The notes below the pieces were generated by a model. It saw nothing but the letters and a program-made list of their open reading frames with translations. It did no database searches and had not been told where the DNA came from. From Pelobacter sp. UBA6093 (GTDB lineage Bacteria > Desulfobacterota > Desulfuromonadia > Desulfuromonadales > Syntrophotaleaceae), in assembly GCA_002435955.1 (NCBI GenBank), contig DIWZ01000023.1, forward strand, positions 1-41,700: a stretch of DNA of 41,700 nucleotides. Reading direction: 5' to 3'. Below, piece after piece: positions 8,439-17,581 of the stretch. The translations under genes and the position numbers were made by a program. How positions within the stretch are numbered: the stretch's first letter is position 1; every line of letters starts with the position of its first letter.

Positions 8439-8660
8439 CTATGCGCCGGCTGCAAAGTCGGCGTCCAACGACATCGGCCCCTCATTTTTACCACAAAGCA
8501 GGCCATAAAACCATTCCAGCCTTTGGCATCCCGGCTTCCAACACGTAAAGACGTCCTGGTACTCTTCTTGCAAATTAAAAACCCGCTAATCCTGAAAACA
8601 TACAATCTGATTGCATAAAGCGTACGTTCACGCACTGCATCCACCCTGGAGGGTCTAGAA

Positions 8661-9383
8661 ATGAACCAACCATTTCACCTTATGCTGGTAGGAAATGACC
8701 AGCGATTGTCCAAATTTCTCAAACACTACCTGCAACGCCATGGATACAAGACCACTGCGGCATCGCAGCAGCAGGGCTTGTCGGCAAAAATCAACTGCGA
8801 ACGGCCCAACCTCGTGATCTTCGATCCCTCCCCCCCCCTGCCAGATACCGAGACTTTGTATCAGGACATACGCGCGGCCTACCAGGGCCCGGTCATCCTG
8901 TTGACTGATCAGGAGGATTGCCAGCAGGCCATCGGCGAAACCGTACTGCGGGCCGATGGCTATGTGAACAAACCGATCGAACCACAAACCCTGCTGGCTA
9001 AAATCCGCACCCTGTTAAAGCGGTTCCGCGGTGACTGGTGCCATAAAAAAGCTCCGGAATGCCAGAAAAAGCCGATTATGCATTTCGGCGGGTTATTTAT
9101 AAGCAACTCTTCGCGCAAGGTGGTTTATCAACAAGAGACCATCAACCTGAGCAGCACCGAGTTTGATCTTCTCACCTTGCTGGCCAGCCATGCCGGGCAG
9201 ATTCTCGACAGAGATACCATCAACCGACTGTTGCACGGTATCCCCTATGATGGCCTCGACCGTTCCGTCGATGTGGCGGTTTCACGCCTGCGCAAAAAGC
9301 TGGGAGGTGACGCCAACACTCCCTGTCGCATCAAAACCGTATGGGGAAAGGGATACCTGTTCGTGCCCGACGCCTGGGATTGA
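8661..9383 (+). CDS. OmpR/PhoB-family response regulator (orphan)
   Basis: A 240-residue two-component transcription regulator. The receiver domain (about 5-118) keeps the acidic pocket (N12, D13), phosphoacceptor Asp55 in LVIFDPSPP, Thr82 and Lys104 in YVNKPIE. A winged-helix DNA-binding domain (about 140-236) contains the OmpR pattern NLSSTEFDLLTLLASHAGQIL and a recognition region SVDVAVSRLRKKLGG, ending KTVWGKGYLFVP. GGAGG lies ahead of the ATG. No histidine kinase is adjacent, so its partner is elsewhere. The chemoreceptor gene 361 bases downstream on the same strand could be a target, but this is only inferred from proximity and the operator-like palindrome at 9597. Confidence 0.92.
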   Translation: MNQPFHLMLVGNDQRLSKFLKHYLQRHGYKTTAASQQQGLSAKINCERPNLVIFDPSPPLPDTETLYQDIRAAYQGPVILLTDQEDCQQAIGETVLRADGYVNKPIEPQTLLAKIRTLLKRFRGDWCHKKAPECQKKPIMHFGGLFISNSSRKVVYQQETINLSSTEFDLLTLLASHAGQILDRDTINRLLHGIPYDGLDRSVDVAVSRLRKKLGGDANTPCRIKTVWGKGYLFVPDAWD

Positions 9384-9596
9384 GCGGGACATCCATAGCG
9401 CATAACGAGGTTTTGAGCCATCCGCCGCCACGCGGCAGCCTCCCTCCGATTTAGTTTTTGCATTTCTCCTATTCTAATCATCCCCATTCAATGGTATATT
9501 TTCCCCGATATCTGTCGTACCAGACACCATCAATTATGAAACTTTTTCCAACCGCAAGCCATTACTCCATTACTGAATGTTCATCCTTCCGCCTTG

Positions 9597-9639
9597 CTTT
9601 GACCTTCCAAAGGTCAAAGTAAACCGAGGGTCAAAGTAA
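9597..9639. promoter_or_regulatory. Operator-like palindrome plus direct repeat upstream of the chemoreceptor gene
   Basis: CTTTGACCTT and AAGGTCAAAG form perfect 10-base arms with a 3-base centre (9597-9619). The element GGTCAAAGTAA occurs at 9612-9622 and again at 9629-9639, 17 bases apart. This looks like a binding site for a dimeric regulator with a third half-site. The rest of 9384-9744 holds no gene that I can see. Confidence 0.5.
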
Positions 9640-9744
9640 TTGTTTGCGTTGCGGGATACCACCAGTGGCAGCCCTTTTCCAATTACAGGTAGCCATGGCA
9701 ATCTCCCCCGCAAAGGAAAGGGTTGTCTTCCAGGGAGAATCTGA

Positions 9745-11976
9745 ATGAAAATCCAGGGCAAGATTACTGCCATGGGGGTTACATTGGTCGTGTTGACGGC
9801 TGCGGCTATTGTCAGCATTACCCACTTTCAGGAAAAACGTATTGGCCATAGCGTTAGCACTATTATAGAAAATCAGGCCCGCCAGGAAACCGCAAAGGTG
9901 GCGCGCGGTATTCATCTGATGTGCGAAGTCATGCGCGAATCGGTCACGGACACGGTTTTAAATAACCTGAAAGTCGCCGAGGCCCTGCTTCATCGCGAAG
10001 GTGGTATCTCCTTTACCTCCGAGACCATCCGATGGGTCGCGGTCAACCAGTTCACCAGAGAAACCAAATCCGTCATTTTGCCGAAAATGCATATCGGCAA
10101 TAAATGGTTCGGCCAGTATCGCGACGCCGAATACCCCACCCCACTGGTTGATGAGGTGAAACAACTGGTCGGCGGCACCGCCAGCGTCTTTCAGCGCATG
10201 AATGAGGACGGCGACATGCTGCGCATCGCCACCAACGTCCTGCAAGCCAACGGCATGCGGGCCATCGGCACCTATATTCCAGCCCACAACCCGGACGGCT
10301 CTCCCAACGAAGTTATCACTGCGGTCATGCGTGGCGAGACTTTTTTAGGCCGCGCGTTTGTGGTAAACGCATGGTACATCACCGCCTATCAGCCAATCTG
10401 GGACAAAGCCCACAAGGAAGTGGTCGGCGTGCTTTATTTTGGGGAAAAACAGGAGAACGTCGCCAGCTTGCGACAGGGCATCAAGGCCATGCAGGTGGGC
10501 CAGAGCGGAGAGGTTTTCATCCTGGGTGGCAAGGACAATCACCGGGGCGTGGTCCAACTGCACCGCCAGAGGGAGATGGTAGGCGCGAGTTTCTGGGACT
10601 TTCAGGATAGCCGGGACGGCCGATTTTTCATTCGCAGCCTGGTCGACAAGGCCCTGACCCTGCACACTAAATCCGAAGCCGATATTCCCGTGGTTTTTGA
10701 GCGCTACTATTTCCAGCGCGAGGGGGACAAAGCCCCCCGCCTGCGGACCGCGGCCATCACTTACTTTGAACCGTCGGACTGGATCATCGTTGCAGTCTTC
10801 AACGAGGATGATCTGCAGGCTGCCCAAGACTCGGTAAAGGCCGGCCTGTTTTCCATTGTCCGCTCTGCCATGGCGGTAGCGGCCATGGTCCTGGTGGTGG
10901 CGGTGGTAGTCGGCTTGCTCATGGCCCGCAGCATAAGCAAACCGCTCAAACAAACCCTCGACATGATCCTCGGCATGGAGGAAGGCAAACTGGACCAGCG
11001 TCTGAATCTGTCACGGACAGATGAAATCGGTGAAATTGCCGGCGCCGTTGACCATTTTGCCGACAATCTGCAGGAAGAAATCCATACGGCTTTTGACAAA
11101 CTGGCCCATGGGGATTTTACCTTTAAGGCCAAGGGGTTGATCGCCAAACCTCTGGCCAGGGCCAACGTTGCGCTCAATGAACTGGTGCAGGAAATCCAGG
11201 ATATTGCCAATCAGGTAGCCAATTGTGCCGCCCAGGTGTCGTCCGCACCAGCTACAGCCACCGAAGGGCAGGCGGAAACGGACGGAAATAACTCGATGGA
11301 TGGCGTGGCGCAGAACGTTGCCGATATTAACGCCTCGGCCGAAGATATTTCCAAAATAATCAAGGTCGTCGACGAAATCGCCTTTCAGACCAATCTGCTG
11401 ACCCTGAATGCCGCGGTCAGAGCAACAAGAGGCGGACAGCAAAGTCCAAAGGGGTTTGCGGCCGTGGCTGAGGAGGTGCGCAATCTGGCGGCCCGTAGCG
11501 CCCGCGCGGCTAAAGACACCGCTGACCTGATTGAGAGCACGGGTGACGCTCCCAGTTCGGATAATGAAAGTGCCGATCATACGGCGCAGACTTTGCGCAA
11601 AATTGTGGCGGGCATCGGTAAAATTACCGACCTTGCCTCGGAAATCGCCGTGACGAGCCGGGAACAGGCTCTGGGCGTCAACCTGACTCGGTCGACACTG
11701 GATGTTCATGCGGAAAGCGGCGAGAATGCCGCCGCCGCACAGGAAAGTGCCGCATCCGCCGAAACACTGGCGCAACAGGCTCAGCGGCTGAAGCAATTAC
11801 TGGCCAATTTCAAGGTTATCCAAAAAAACAATCTTGCCGTCTGGACGGAACTGCAGACTCAGGCCATAACCCGAAAAGCGCAGAAACAATCCCGGAGGCT
11901 GGCCAAAGATACGGATCAGCCCCTGCCACAATCCCGGAGGCGGATCAAAGATTCGGACCCGCCCCTGCCAAAGTGA
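9745..11976 (+). CDS. Methyl-accepting chemotaxis protein, Cache sensor, divergent signalling tip
   Basis: A 743-residue transmembrane chemoreceptor. TM1 spans about residues 8-26. A large periplasmic sensor (about 30-365) resembles Cache_3-Cache_2 (PMKIHIGNKW-like segment, then GVLYFGEKQENVASLRQGIKAMQVGQSGEVFILG). TM2 is about 370-393, followed by a HAMP region (to about 450) and the cytoplasmic coiled coil. The signalling hairpin, starting with EIAFQTNLL at residue 544, is altered. The usual NAAVEAARAGE reads NAAVRATRGGQQ, followed by an extra residue before KGFAAVAEEVRNLA. The methylation helices are also short. The C terminus ends in two copies of a 14-residue basic/proline-containing repeat instead of the usual pentapeptide tether. 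Coupling to CheA/CheW may be weakened or altered. GGGAGAA precedes the start. Confidence 0.88.
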   Translation: MKIQGKITAMGVTLVVLTAAAIVSITHFQEKRIGHSVSTIIENQARQETAKVARGIHLMCEVMRESVTDTVLNNLKVAEALLHREGGISFTSETIRWVAVNQFTRETKSVILPKMHIGNKWFGQYRDAEYPTPLVDEVKQLVGGTASVFQRMNEDGDMLRIATNVLQANGMRAIGTYIPAHNPDGSPNEVITAVMRGETFLGRAFVVNAWYITAYQPIWDKAHKEVVGVLYFGEKQENVASLRQGIKAMQVGQSGEVFILGGKDNHRGVVQLHRQREMVGASFWDFQDSRDGRFFIRSLVDKALTLHTKSEADIPVVFERYYFQREGDKAPRLRTAAITYFEPSDWIIVAVFNEDDLQAAQDSVKAGLFSIVRSAMAVAAMVLVVAVVVGLLMARSISKPLKQTLDMILGMEEGKLDQRLNLSRTDEIGEIAGAVDHFADNLQEEIHTAFDKLAHGDFTFKAKGLIAKPLARANVALNELVQEIQDIANQVANCAAQVSSAPATATEGQAETDGNNSMDGVAQNVADINASAEDISKIIKVVDEIAFQTNLLTLNAAVRATRGGQQSPKGFAAVAEEVRNLAARSARAAKDTADLIESTGDAPSSDNESADHTAQTLRKIVAGIGKITDLASEIAVTSREQALGVNLTRSTLDVHAESGENAAAAQESAASAETLAQQAQRLKQLLANFKVIQKNNLAVWTELQTQAITRKAQKQSRRLAKDTDQPLPQSRRRIKDSDPPLPK
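11887..11970 (+). repeat. Two tandem 42-bp repeats at the 3' end of the chemoreceptor gene
   Basis: Two imperfect 42-base units, each beginning CAATCCCGGAGGC and ending CCCCTGCCA, encode QSRRLAKDTDQPLP and QSRRRIKDSDPPLP in frame. This is a recent duplication that lengthens the C-terminal tail. Confidence 0.9.
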
Positions 11977-12060
11977 AGTCCGTACGCTTGGTTTCGACAT
12001 GGCTGCGGCGCAGACGATATCGCCCAGGTTCCGGCAACGGTATCATATCCGGTTACGAAG

Positions 12061-13233
12061 TTACGTTTTCATTCGACGGAACCCGCCGGGTATTACGATC
12101 AATCCGCTGATCAATGCCAACCCGGCAACGATAAACAGCGCACGCAGCCCCAACCACTCTCCGATATAACCGAGCAGAATCGAACCGGCAAAGTTCCCGC
12201 CGTCCAGCGCACCGGTGTAGATGCCGGTAATCTTGCCGCGAATGCCGGCCGGTTCACCGCGTACCGCCAGGGAATTGAGGGAGGGGAACAGCAAACCGTG
12301 GCCGCAGCCGGTTACAGCGCCGGCCAGGGCCAGAGACCAGGCATGATATGCCAGCGTCACGAACAGCAATCCGCCACCTGTAATGACCAGGGCATAGGGG
12401 ATCACCCGCACTTCCCCGATCCGGTCGGCCACACGCCCGCCCCCCAACCGAACCAGCACCGCCGCCACGGAATAGGCAACAAAAAACAACGACACATGCA
12501 GAATGCTGCGTGCAGCGGCCAGAGGCGCAACAAAGTTGCCGGCACTCGCCATACCGATGCCAAACAGCACCGCCAACAGTGCCACGGCTAAAATCTTGGG
12601 CCGCATCAGAACCCGGAAGAACGAGATCGTCCTGTCAGGATCCTGCCGGTCGACCAGAGGTTCGGACAGGGGCAGATGGGCCGCCAGCCCGACACCGGCC
12701 AGCAACGAAGCCGTCACAAACATGGCGTCAAAACCGTAGTGATTGAGAGCAAATTCTGCCAGCGCCGGACCAGCTGCCATGCCGGCAAGGCCTGAAATAC
12801 CGAATATGCCGATGCCTTCGTTGAGACGTGCCGGCGGCACGATATCGGCCACAAAGGTGAATGCCGCGGTAAAACAGAGTGCCATGCCGATACCATGCAG
12901 AATCCGCATCAACACCAGCCCCGGATAGAATCCGGATAAAGGCCCGGACAGCAGCAGATAAACCACCGGCAAAACGACCATGATCACGGACCCCACAGTG
13001 AAACTGCGCCGGCGGCCGATGCGGTCGATCAGTTCCGACACCCAGGGCCTGCAAACGGTGGCCGCAAGAGCAAACACCCCCATGATGATACCGATATCGG
13101 ATTCGGAACCACCGTGCGCTTTAATGAACAGGGGAAAGAGAAAAAACACCCCGAAACTTGCCGCGGTGGAGAAGTTTGCCAGGGACATTGCCCAGAAGGC
13201 AGGGCTGTAAAGCGGTGAGGTAGAACCGGCCAC
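12061..13233 (-). CDS. Major facilitator superfamily transporter
   Basis: A 390-residue inner-membrane permease with about 12 hydrophobic segments. The loop between TM2 and TM3 carries the MFS motif RPWVSELIDRIGRRRSF (about residues 62-78), and the symmetry-related loop VRLGGGRVADRIGEVR sits near residue 262. LMRILHGIGMALCFTAAFTFVADIVPPARLNEGIGIFGISG is typical of the drug-efflux/sugar-like MFS_1 group. The start is a GTG at 13233 with AGGAG upstream. hrpB lies 121 bases upstream on the same strand. The substrate cannot be told from sequence. Confidence 0.88.
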   Translation of the reverse strand: MAGSTSPLYSPAFWAMSLANFSTAASFGVFFLFPLFIKAHGGSESDIGIIMGVFALAATVCRPWVSELIDRIGRRRSFTVGSVIMVVLPVVYLLLSGPLSGFYPGLVLMRILHGIGMALCFTAAFTFVADIVPPARLNEGIGIFGISGLAGMAAGPALAEFALNHYGFDAMFVTASLLAGVGLAAHLPLSEPLVDRQDPDRTISFFRVLMRPKILAVALLAVLFGIGMASAGNFVAPLAAARSILHVSLFFVAYSVAAVLVRLGGGRVADRIGEVRVIPYALVITGGGLLFVTLAYHAWSLALAGAVTGCGHGLLFPSLNSLAVRGEPAGIRGKITGIYTGALDGGNFAGSILLGYIGEWLGLRALFIVAGLALISGLIVIPGGFRRMKT

Positions 13234-13354
13234 GCGGGCTCCTGCTGAATTGGCGTTATGACGCCAAAATCGTTAAGGGGTTTCAACCGTTCTACATGTG
13301 ATTAATGTAAATCGACTGGTACGTTGGTCGAGCCGTCCCGGCAAGGGTTTCCCC

Positions 13355-15883
13355 TCAGGACGTTTTTCTTTTAATGGCGCGCGTCGGAGGAGCCCGCCAG
13401 GGATCGTCTGGCCAGGGATGCTTGGGATAGCGGCCCGCCATCTCCCGCTTTATTTCGGGGTAGGTGTTGTCCCAAAAGCTGCGCAGATCCTGGGTAACGG
13501 CGAGAGGCCTGCGCGCCGGGGACAAAAGGTGCAACTGCACGGTGACCCGCCCACCGGCCACACGCGGGGTCTCGGCCAGACCAAACAGCTCCTGCAGTTT
13601 GACCGCCAGCACCGGTGGCCCTTCAGGCCGGTAATCGAGGGCGACCCGATGCCCGCTCGGCACACTCAGATGGGTAGGTGCCTCCCCGTCAAGGCGCTGC
13701 TGCCGTGGCCAGTCAAGCCCGCTGCGCAGCATAACTGCGACATCGAGACGGGCCAGGTCGGCCACACTGCGCATCCCCTCGAGCCAGGGACCAAGCCAGT
13801 TCTCCAGATTCGCGGTCAATGAGGCATCGGACCAATCCGGCCAATCCGCCTCCGGAAAGGCAGCCGCCAGAAGCGCCATCCTCCAGCGCAGTTGCACAGC
13901 CTGAGTGCTCCACGGCAACACAGCAAGACCTGCCTGCCGCACGCCTTCCAGCAATGCTGCGGATAGCTCTTGCTTGCCGACCCGGGCCGGACGTTCGCCA
14001 AGCAGCAGCGCCCCCATGCGGCGTTCTTCACGGGCCACCACGGTTTGCTGTGCAGCATCCCAGAAAATTCTTTTCCGCCATGCCAAACGATCAGCGAAAT
14101 CGGCTTCAATCCGGCACCGCTCAATGGTGCTGGCCTGATAGATCACGGCATCGCCGTGATGGCTGGCGCCAATGCGTACCGCCAGAATGAATTCTGCATC
14201 GCGCACGCCACTGCGTGGCGACAGGCAACCACCCTGTCCGTTGGCGAGCAGATAACGGTCCGACCCGGCTGTCCGCTGCCGGGCCAGACGGTCGGGATAT
14301 GCCGCCATCAGCAGGGATGCCAGCATATCGTGGTCAATTACGCTGGTCTCATCCGCCACCCGAAAGCGTTGTCTCCAAGCCTTGGCAGCTCGGGCCACAG
14401 CATGACAGGCGGCCCGATCAACCCCGCCCGGCAGCGACTGCTTGCATCGCCAGGCATGCAACAGCTCGAGGCGCGGTAGCAGGTCACTGGCCGTCGCCTG
14501 TACGGTACGCTCTGTATCACGCAGTAGTTCACGCTCTTCGAGCAGGGCCGCCAGATCGCATGCCAGCGACAGGTGCGGCGATGCGGTCCCCCTGACCAAC
14601 AGAGCGGCGATGCGCGGATGGGCCGGCATTTGCGCCATCGCTTCCCCCTTGGGGGTTAGACGCTCCTGCGCATCAAGCGCCCCCAACTCCCGCAGCAAGG
14701 CACGTGCTCCGGTCACCGCTCCGGCTGGCGGCGGATCGAGCCAACACAGCGAATCCACCTCGCGCACCCCCCAACGCGCCAATTCCAGGGCCAGTGGCAC
14801 CAGGTCGGCACTGCGGATTTCCGGTGGCGCGAAGGGCAGCAGCCCCCCCTGGGTGGCCTCGCTCCATAGTCGATAACAGCGACCCGGTCCCAACCGGCCG
14901 GCCCGGCCGGCGCGTTGCTCGGCATTCGCAGCCGTGATACGTACGGTAATCAGTCGCGACAAACCGGAAGCTGCATCAAAACGGGACTGGCGCATAAATC
15001 CGCTGTCGATCACCACCTGCACCCCTTCGATGGTGAGGCTGGTTTCCGCGATATTGGTGGCCAAAACCACCTTGCGGCCCGGGCCGGGACGCAAGGCACG
15101 CTCCTGCTCGGAAAAAGGCAATTCGCCATACAGGGGGCATATCAACGGTTGCCCGGCAGCCGGATCCTGCTGCAACAACTCACGACAGCGGCGAATCTCG
15201 GCGGCGCCAGGCAAAAACACCAGGATATCCCCGTCGTTTTCGCGTACCGCCCGCCGCACGGCACGCGCCGCTACCTCGGCCAGCGGCCCTTGCGGTTCCC
15301 GTGGAAGATAATCGAGTTCAACGGGATGGCAACGGCCGGGACAGCTCAGCAGCGGTGCACCACCCAACAACCGGGCTACCGGTTCGCCATCAAGGGTCGC
15401 CGACATGACCAGCAGCTTCAGATCTTCGCGCAGTCCCAGTTGCGCATCCCGGCACAGCGCCAGGGCCAGGTCGCTGTGTAGATTCCTTTCGTGAAACTCA
15501 TCGAAGATGACCAGTCCAACCCCCTCAAGGGTCGGATCGACCTGCAGGCGCCGGGTCAAGATGCCTTCGGTCACCACCTCCAGGCGGGTTGTCGCCGTGC
15601 AACGCCGTTCAAAGCGAATCGCATAGCCTACCGTTTGGCCAACCGTTTCCCCCAGACAATTCGCCATGTAACGGGCAGCATTGGTCGCCGCAAGACGTCG
15701 CGGCTCCAGCATCAGGATCCGCTTGCCGGCCAACCATGGTTCCTCCAGCAACGCCAGGGGCACACGGGTGGTCTTACCGGCCCCCGGTGCCGCTTGCAGC
15801 ACTGCTGCCTGATTGAGACGCAGCGCGCGACACACATCGTCGAGCACTGCATCAATAGGGAGTTGTTTTGGATTCGGGATCAT
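13355..15883 (-). CDS. hrpB: ATP-dependent RNA helicase HrpB
   Basis: DEAH-type helicase of 842 residues, normal for HrpB. Motif I is GAGKTT (34-39), motif II is the HrpB-typical DEFH (128-131) and motif III is SAT (159-161). NIAETSLTIEGVQVVIDSG and QRAGRAGRLGPGRCYRLW are motifs V and VI. The helicase-associated and HrpB C-terminal domains follow, ending YPEIKREMAGRYPKHPWPDDPW, the family's signature tail. The biological substrate is unclear in most bacteria. The ATG at 15883 lacks a good Shine-Dalgarno site, but alignment to the family opening (PIDAVLDDVCRAL) supports it. Confidence 0.95.
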   Translation of the reverse strand: MIPNPKQLPIDAVLDDVCRALRLNQAAVLQAAPGAGKTTRVPLALLEEPWLAGKRILMLEPRRLAATNAARYMANCLGETVGQTVGYAIRFERRCTATTRLEVVTEGILTRRLQVDPTLEGVGLVIFDEFHERNLHSDLALALCRDAQLGLREDLKLLVMSATLDGEPVARLLGGAPLLSCPGRCHPVELDYLPREPQGPLAEVAARAVRRAVRENDGDILVFLPGAAEIRRCRELLQQDPAAGQPLICPLYGELPFSEQERALRPGPGRKVVLATNIAETSLTIEGVQVVIDSGFMRQSRFDAASGLSRLITVRITAANAEQRAGRAGRLGPGRCYRLWSEATQGGLLPFAPPEIRSADLVPLALELARWGVREVDSLCWLDPPPAGAVTGARALLRELGALDAQERLTPKGEAMAQMPAHPRIAALLVRGTASPHLSLACDLAALLEERELLRDTERTVQATASDLLPRLELLHAWRCKQSLPGGVDRAACHAVARAAKAWRQRFRVADETSVIDHDMLASLLMAAYPDRLARQRTAGSDRYLLANGQGGCLSPRSGVRDAEFILAVRIGASHHGDAVIYQASTIERCRIEADFADRLAWRKRIFWDAAQQTVVAREERRMGALLLGERPARVGKQELSAALLEGVRQAGLAVLPWSTQAVQLRWRMALLAAAFPEADWPDWSDASLTANLENWLGPWLEGMRSVADLARLDVAVMLRSGLDWPRQQRLDGEAPTHLSVPSGHRVALDYRPEGPPVLAVKLQELFGLAETPRVAGGRVTVQLHLLSPARRPLAVTQDLRSFWDNTYPEIKREMAGRYPKHPWPDDPWRAPPTRAIKRKTS

Positions 15884-15945
15884 AAAAGGCTGGAATATCT
15901 CAATCGGGGGAAACAGTCCCGAACCACTGGGCTGCGTCAGGGGAT

Positions 15946-15971
15946 CCAGGAGTCTGTCGACAGACTCCTGG
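15946..15971. repeat. Dispersed repeat, family A, copy 3: perfect 26-bp palindrome
   Basis: The 13-base half CCAGGAGTCTGTC is followed immediately by its exact reverse complement, with GTCGAC at the centre. It lies in the 230-base gap between the M20 peptidase and hrpB. It contains two head-to-head copies of the family A core seen elsewhere singly. Confidence 0.8.
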
Positions 15972-16113
15972 CATCGCCCGGCAACTCAGTGAAATGCTCG
16001 GGAATAGGCGGGGCCGCGGCACAAGCTCTCACCACCTGCCAGGAGCAAATAAAAAAGCCCGGAGGAACGATGAATCGGCGCCACCCATGTGATCGAAATC
16101 GGAACCCGCCCGG

Positions 16114-17250
16114 TCAGGCCAGACGAATGATTTCGACCAACAGTTCGGCCACCCGCACCATATCAGCGACCCGCACCGACTCGTTGATGGTATGCACATC
16201 GGTCATGCCGGTACCGATAATGACTGTTTCGATTCCGTGACCGTTAAAGATATTGGCATCGCTGCCACCACCGCCATCGCGTAATTCGATGGTGCGATCC
16301 AGATGCTGAGCGGCTTTTTCCACCAGCTGAAGGATACCGGCACCCGGGGCCACGGCCATGCAGGGATAGTCGCTCAGGACTTCCGTTTCAATCGTTACAC
16401 TCACCGACTCGCCGTTGATGACCTGCCCGGAACTCCTTGCCGCATCCGTCAGGCAGGCAATCATGTGCTCGGTCTGTGCCTGGAGTTTGACGGGGTCGTG
16501 GCTGCGCGCTTCACCTTCCAGAATCACCTGCCGCGGGATGATGTTGGTCGCCTGCCCACCCTGAATGGTGCCGATGTTGGCGGTGGTTTGGCGGTCGACA
16601 CGTCCCAGGCGCATGGCTGCGATCCCTCTGGCAGCGGCGACAATGGCCGACACCCCGTTTTCAGGCGCAATGCCGGCGTGGGACTCGCGGCCGGTGAGCA
16701 CGATGCGCATTTTATTGGCCGCCGGCGCGGTGTTAATCACCCGATCGGTACCGGAGGTGTCCAAGGCCAGGCCACGCCTGGAAACAACTTTGGAATAGTC
16801 CAGGTGCTTGGCGCCGAGCAGACCTTTTTCTTCGCAGATGGTGATCACCACCTCGATCAGCCCATGGGGGATATTTTGCTCCCTCACCACCTCCAGCGCC
16901 TCGATGATTTCCGCCAACCCCGCCTTGTCGTCAGCACCGAGGATAGTATCCCCGGCACTGGTGAATACGCCGTCTTTGAGCACCGGCTGTACACCGTCAG
17001 CCGGTACCACCGTGTCCATATGGGCTGACAGCAACAGCGGTTCACAGTCCTTGCCGGAAGCGGCTAATGTCGCGATAAGATTACCGCATTCGCTACCGAC
17101 CTTGGGCCCGGCGTCATCCATGACCACCGTCATGCCGAGACGCTCGAAGCGCTCGATCAGATATCGGGATATTTCCCCTTCCCGGAAAGACGGGCTGGCA
17201 ATGCCGGCCTGTCGCGCAAACTCATCTGCAAGACGTGTACTTTTTACCAT
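16114..17250 (-). CDS. M20/M25/M40-family metallopeptidase, PepT-like
   Basis: A 378-residue cytoplasmic di-zinc exopeptidase. Metal and catalytic positions are visible: H77 and D79 in SAHMDTV, D107 in LGADDKAGL, E140/E141 in ICEEKGLLG, D164 in LALDTSG and a C-terminal His in DVHTINE. A dimerisation domain (about 180-290, with GRESHAGIAPENGVSAI) is inserted as usual. The overall pattern fits the PepT-like (tripeptidase T-related) branch rather than acetylornithine or succinyl-diaminopimelate deacylases. AGGGAA precedes the start at 17250. It appears to be a single-gene unit. Confidence 0.9.
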   Translation of the reverse strand: MVKSTRLADEFARQAGIASPSFREGEISRYLIERFERLGMTVVMDDAGPKVGSECGNLIATLAASGKDCEPLLLSAHMDTVVPADGVQPVLKDGVFTSAGDTILGADDKAGLAEIIEALEVVREQNIPHGLIEVVITICEEKGLLGAKHLDYSKVVSRRGLALDTSGTDRVINTAPAANKMRIVLTGRESHAGIAPENGVSAIVAAARGIAAMRLGRVDRQTTANIGTIQGGQATNIIPRQVILEGEARSHDPVKLQAQTEHMIACLTDAARSSGQVINGESVSVTIETEVLSDYPCMAVAPGAGILQLVEKAAQHLDRTIELRDGGGGSDANIFNGHGIETVIIGTGMTDVHTINESVRVADMVRVAELLVEIIRLA

Positions 17251-17530
17251 CGTTTTTCCCTGTCTTCAATAAAGTCAAAACCATCAGGTCGGCGGCACAG
17301 CTCCTGACCTCGAAAATCCCTGTGACCCATCGTTAAATACATACATAGACCATTTCACCATTGTTTGGCAACGGCGTTGCATGAACTCCGCAGCAGATTC
17401 CTTCCTGCATCCGACGGACTCCTGAAAAATTCTGAACCACTGGACATGGGCAAGAAAAACCTGTTAGCATGCCCTGTGGAATTTGAGACACCGCCAGCCT
17501 TTCACGGCCGGAACCATGACATAAACGAAC

Positions 17531-17567
17531 TAGTTTTCATCCATAGTTTCCGGATGGACACGAACTA
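17531..17567 (+). repeat. Solo repeat, family B (internal-deletion derivative), copy 1
   Basis: TTTTCATCC is joined directly to ATAGTTTCCGGATGGACAC. The left piece matches the left end, and the right piece the right end, of the 170-bp element at 23450-23619. The two are fused at a shared ATCC. CGAACTA occurs on both sides (17526-17532 and 17561-17567). The rest of the 17251-17581 gap shows no gene. Confidence 0.65.
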
Positions 17568-17581
17568 ACGGGATACTTTGT

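Noticed and set aside
13819..16240. Several plus-strand frames opposite hrpB
   Set aside because: They lie antisense to a clear helicase gene, are proline/arginine-rich and have no family pattern.
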